Source: JADFNO01 sp965369945
GTDB lineage: Bacteria > Planctomycetota > Phycisphaerae > Phycisphaerales > SM1A02
Direction: 5' to 3'
Assembly: GCA_965369945.1 (NCBI GenBank)
Contig: CBDUST010000225.1
Coordinates: 1 to 7,680 of the forward strand
Length of the DNA stretch: 7,680 nucleotides
The position numbers and the translations under genes were made by a program. The stretch's first letter is position 1. Each line of letters begins with the position of its first letter. The notes beneath the pieces are model-generated. The model saw only the letters and a list, made by a program, of their open reading frames with translations. It was not told the DNA's origin and did no database searches. Of this stretch, positions 5,427 through 7,680 are shown piece by piece.

Positions 5427-6623
5427 TTATCGCTGAAGCAGTTTGCCCTGATCGACCAGCGTTTGCTTGTCCACCACGAGTTTGCCGTTGGTTAGATGAG
5501 CAAACAGGTCGAACGGAACATCGTTGTCACCCCCGGCCCAAGTATTGTTGCCGATGCCGATCGAGATCGTCCCCGCGGCCATCCACGTGACCATGCGACT
5601 GGCTTTCGGTACCTGCACGTTGGGATTGATTCCAATGTCGATCGCGGCAAAAACATCTCGTCCTTCAGGGGCCGCCTGATGACGCTCCCGCAGCGCAGTG
5701 ATATCGCTTTGGGCGGTCATCGAGGTCAGTTTGCCTTCACGGAACATCAGCTTCAGGCCGTCGATCCGCTTGCCTTCGAAGAAGAACGTATCAGCGACAA
5801 AGGTGCCGCGCGCGGTCTTCGGCACGGGTGTAACGTACACCTCACCGGCCGGCAGCCAGACTTGGCACGCCGGACCACCGGCATATCGATCGTCAGAAGA
5901 AATCACGCCGTCGCTAACGAACACTGGGCGTTGAGCAATTTCTACCGTCAGGTCGGTGCCGTTGGGCGCAGTGATCCGAACGGTTCGTCCAGAGGCGAGG
6001 GTATTCTTCACTCGCGCCCCGGTTGACTGAAGTCGATCGTAATCGGTGTTCACGCCGCTCCAGAAAATCCTTGACAGCTCGTTCTTGGTGATACCAAACT
6101 GTCTGGCGCGAGCTGTCGTCGGATACAGACCGTTGCCCAGATGCACTTGCAGTACACCTCGCTGGAGCATCTTTTCGTAGACCGGCTCGAAGCTCTTGGT
6201 TTGATTAGTCAAGCGCTCGGCCGGCACATCTGCTAAGAGATCGAGTCGCTCGGTGAAGTCCACCGAGATCACCGCATCAACGGTTTCAGCCAGTGTCAGC
6301 GCGAAGCTTGGTTCCTGGGTGTCGAATTTGGTGGGCACTTCCGTGAACAGATTGCGCGTGAGTCGATCACTGCCGATCGTGATCAACGGATGCGCACCGA
6401 GCTTGCGCACCTCGACGGCAATGTCCTCCAGCATCTGCTGGTCACGTGTGCCGCCATTGATCCACACTGATTCGCCAAAACGAATGTTTGCGCATTGATT
6501 GACAAGGGTGTCGGCAACCTTGGCCGTGTTTGTAGTTGTGGGTTGCTGCGCGACCAGTCCGCCGGCAACCCCCACGACCAAGACGCCAAGTCCTAATCCA
6601 AGGATTTGTCCTTTCGTAACCAT
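5427..6623 (-). CDS. Exported M29 aminopeptidase-like protein with degenerate metal site
   Basis: The product has 398 residues starting at ATG 6623, eight bases after GAGGAG (6637-6632). Residues 1-26 form a signal peptide: Lys4, a Gly/Leu/Val-rich core, then LVAQQ. The protein is therefore exported, unlike typical cytoplasmic M29 enzymes. The rest follows the M29 (AmpS/AmpT, PF02073) plan: RKLGAHPLITIGSD (73-86), a middle helical segment, VRITAPNGTDLTVEI (215-229), WLPAGEVYVTPV (256-267), DIGINPN (329-335) and GTISIGIGNNTWAGGDNDVP (351-370), ending in a short beta region NGKLVVD. The length is near the family norm. The family binds two metals through two Glu, two His, an Asp and a nearby Tyr. 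Here the first Glu (261) is kept. By my alignment the second Glu is Ala327, the first His is Ser354, and the second His is Pro370, with Asp372 kept. Peptidase activity therefore looks lost. The gene is a single transcription unit with its own terminator. Confidence 0.8.
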   Translation of the reverse strand: MVTKGQILGLGLGVLVVGVAGGLVAQQPTTTNTAKVADTLVNQCANIRFGESVWINGGTRDQQMLEDIAVEVRKLGAHPLITIGSDRLTRNLFTEVPTKFDTQEPSFALTLAETVDAVISVDFTERLDLLADVPAERLTNQTKSFEPVYEKMLQRGVLQVHLGNGLYPTTARARQFGITKNELSRIFWSGVNTDYDRLQSTGARVKNTLASGRTVRITAPNGTDLTVEIAQRPVFVSDGVISSDDRYAGGPACQVWLPAGEVYVTPVPKTARGTFVADTFFFEGKRIDGLKLMFREGKLTSMTAQSDITALRERHQAAPEGRDVFAAIDIGINPNVQVPKASRMVTWMAAGTISIGIGNNTWAGGDNDVPFDLFAHLTNGKLVVDKQTLVDQGKLLQR

Positions 6624-6631
6624 AGTTAGGT

Positions 6632-6637
6632 CTCCTC
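6632..6637 (-). promoter_or_regulatory. Ribosome binding site of the M29-like gene
   Basis: GAGGAG on the minus strand, eight bases before the ATG at 6623, fixes the start that produces a complete signal peptide. Confidence 0.7.
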
Positions 6638-6936
6638 TTGTTAATGTTGACTAGATGTAGTTTCCTTCTGCCCTCCTACTCTGAGTGGCGCACTGCTCCT
6701 TCCGGGTACCGTGCTTGTCCATTGTACCAAAGGATTGCCAGATTCCCCAGACTGCCCAATCAGGTGGATGGCTTTCGCCCGAGGGATCGGCCTAGAAGCC
6801 CCCGGCACGCCTCCATCGGCTGCCTGGACCTGTGCAACGCAGGATCGATTCTTTGCCCAGATTTGTGCCGGACCGGTGGAGGCACAGATGGCCGGAGGTC
6901 GGTTGACGGGTCCTCCCGTGGAATGAGGCGTGTTTC

Positions 6937-7143
6937 TTATACAGAGGTCATGCTCCCGCCGGGGCTAGCGCTCGGGCAGAACGTGGATCGACGAACAGTC
7001 ATATGGTCGGGCATCATCACCCGTCGACCGGTGAGCTGTATGACAGCCGATCCCCATCTGATCAGCGCGGCTCCGATGCCATCCTTTGAGTAATGTAAAG
7101 GGATCTCAAACGTCGTTGGTCGAGGCCGGCCGCTGAACTCCAT
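6937..7143 (-). CDS. Doubtful 68-residue open frame
   Basis: It starts MEFSGRPRPTTFEIPLHYSK, continues through GIGAALIRWGSAVIQLTGRR, and ends in a Ser/Gly-rich tail. Composition is plausible, but there is no ribosome binding site, no recognised domain, and the frame overlaps an imperfect hairpin at 6998-7044. It may be a decayed gene or a non-coding repeat that happens to be open. Confidence 0.2.
   Translation of the reverse strand: MEFSGRPRPTTFEIPLHYSKDGIGAALIRWGSAVIQLTGRRVMMPDHMTVRRSTFCPSASPGGSMTSV
6998..7044. repeat. Imperfect hairpin in the intergenic region
   Basis: GTCATA (6998-7003) pairs with TATGAC (7039-7044). Inside, CGGG pairs with CCCG around an eight-base loop, extended by GGT/ACC across a bulge. 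The energy is unknown and chance is possible in GC-rich DNA. It may indicate a structured RNA or an operator. Confidence 0.2.
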
Positions 7144-7237
7144 GTGGCCGATTCATCGCGCTAGACTATCGGAAGCTCGGTGACGCTGGCCGTGCGCCGG
7201 GTATCGGAGATGCGAACCTACGAACTGGCGTCTTCAA

Positions 7238-7680
7238 ATGACGATCGGAAGCCTATCAGTGGCGACGGCGACTGGAGCTCTATCCGTTCCGATCGTTTCG
7301 TTGTTGACCGCGTGCGGGCAGGCTGACGAACCGGCGCGCCCAGAGAGCCGATTAACAGTCGCGCACAACCTTGCTCAGTCCCCTCCCGACTCCGCGAGGC
7401 AAGGCGGCGATGATGAGCAGGCCGCTGAAGCCGACGAGGCGGATGATGTCGCAAAGGCAATCGACGAGTGGAAGCCGCCGCAGCCACCGGGTGCAACGGA
7501 GCGTGTTGAGGATCGGCAACGAATGGTCCAGCGTCAGATCGCCGACCCACCGGCTGGGAGAATACTGGTCAAGAACGAGTCTGTGCTCGAGGCGATGCGG
7601 GCCGTACCTCGTCACGCGTTTGTCCCAGCAGACCTGCGCAGCCGCGCTTTCATCGACTCACCTCTGCCGATCGGTTATGG
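7238..7680 (+). CDS. pcm: Protein-L-isoaspartate O-methyltransferase, exported lipoprotein form, 5' part
   Basis: The frame runs from ATG 7238 off the right edge (147 complete codons). Residues about 88-148 match the N-terminus of protein-L-isoaspartate O-methyltransferase: a helix RQRMVQRQIAD, then SVLEAMRAVPRHAFVPADLR, then the AFIDSPLPIGYG motif that precedes the active-site region. The enzyme uses S-adenosylmethionine to methylate isoaspartyl residues and start their repair. The SAM-binding motifs lie beyond the window. Before the domain is a hydrophobic stretch ending in a lipobox, LLTAC (Cys26), then an acidic linker (about 57-76, many Asp and Glu). This suggests anchoring outside the cytoplasmic membrane. 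Doubts: the N-terminus MTIGS has no positive charge, and there is no clear ribosome binding site. No in-frame ATG, GTG or TTG start lies between the TGA at 7181-7183 and 7238. Confidence 0.8.
   Translation, partial: MTIGSLSVATATGALSVPIVSLLTACGQADEPARPESRLTVAHNLAQSPPDSARQGGDDEQAAEADEADDVAKAIDEWKPPQPPGATERVEDRQRMVQRQIADPPAGRILVKNESVLEAMRAVPRHAFVPADLRSRAFIDSPLPIGY

Larger units (their letters stand above)
6638..7237. other. Gene-poor divergent intergenic region
   Basis: This 600-base stretch lies between divergently transcribed genes and should hold both promoters. On the minus strand TACAAT (about 6726-6721) lies 98 bases before the M29-like start, but its -35 partner is poor. No -10/-35 pair or ribosome binding site is evident for the gene at 7238. 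Open frames of 60-150 codons exist on both strands (for example 6638-7093 plus) but have odd composition and no matching family. The one that looks most like a protein is on the minus strand at 6937-7143. Confidence 0.45.

Noticed and set aside
5496..6026. 176-codon plus-strand frame opposite the M29-like gene
   Set aside because: It is antisense to a gene with clear family motifs, a ribosome binding site and a terminator. Its composition is Arg/His-rich, as in shadow frames.
6638..7093. 151-codon plus-strand frame in the divergent gap
   Set aside because: It has no ribosome binding site, skewed Arg/Pro/Cys composition, and begins inside the likely promoter of the divergent M29-like gene.
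1..7680. CRISPR array, tRNA or rRNA genes, intact insertion sequence
   Set aside because: I saw no regularly spaced direct repeats, no tRNA-like T-arm with acceptor pairing, no rRNA-like sequence and no transposase with flanking inverted repeats.

Overview
The window reads as chromosomal, moderately GC-rich DNA from a Gram-negative-type bacterium with many exported proteins. Planctomycetes (Pirellulales-like) are my best guess, based on the mix of secreted and fused-domain proteins, long gaps containing decayed reading frames, and a large serine recombinase relic. No rRNA, tRNA or ribosomal marker is present, so the lineage is an inference.

Layout. Positions 1-240 hold a clear rho-independent terminator and weak partial reading frames on both strands. 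Positions 361-1200 hold a decayed large serine recombinase that keeps the central Recombinase domain but lacks the catalytic N-terminus and the zinc-ribbon/coiled-coil C-terminus. A short antisense frame abuts its broken 3' end. Positions 1521-3053 (+) encode an exported protein that joins an ethylbenzene-dehydrogenase-type heme-binding domain to a concanavalin-like (LamG/DUF1080-type) domain. Converging on it is a compact minus-strand cluster running from 5024 to 3095. It consists of a 27-residue cysteine-rich peptide, a 67-residue unknown protein starting in an ATGA overlap, and a 554-residue membrane protein starting inside the previous gene. That last protein fuses an RDD membrane domain to an erythromycin-esterase/ChaN-like domain with its Glu/His set intact.

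Positions 5041-5363 are mostly gene-free. Next comes a minus-strand gene (6623-5427) with its own terminator, encoding an exported M29-aminopeptidase-like protein that has lost most family metal ligands. Positions 6638-7237 contain no convincing gene. From 7238 to the right edge runs the 5' part of a plus-strand gene for a protein-L-isoaspartate O-methyltransferase preceded by a lipoprotein-type signal and an acidic linker.

The exported proteins (1521-3053, 5427-6623, 7238 onward) are separate transcription units and do not form an obvious pathway. The strongest candidate for an undescribed unit is the three-gene minus-strand cluster at 3095-5024. The second is the apparently non-catalytic M29 homologue.
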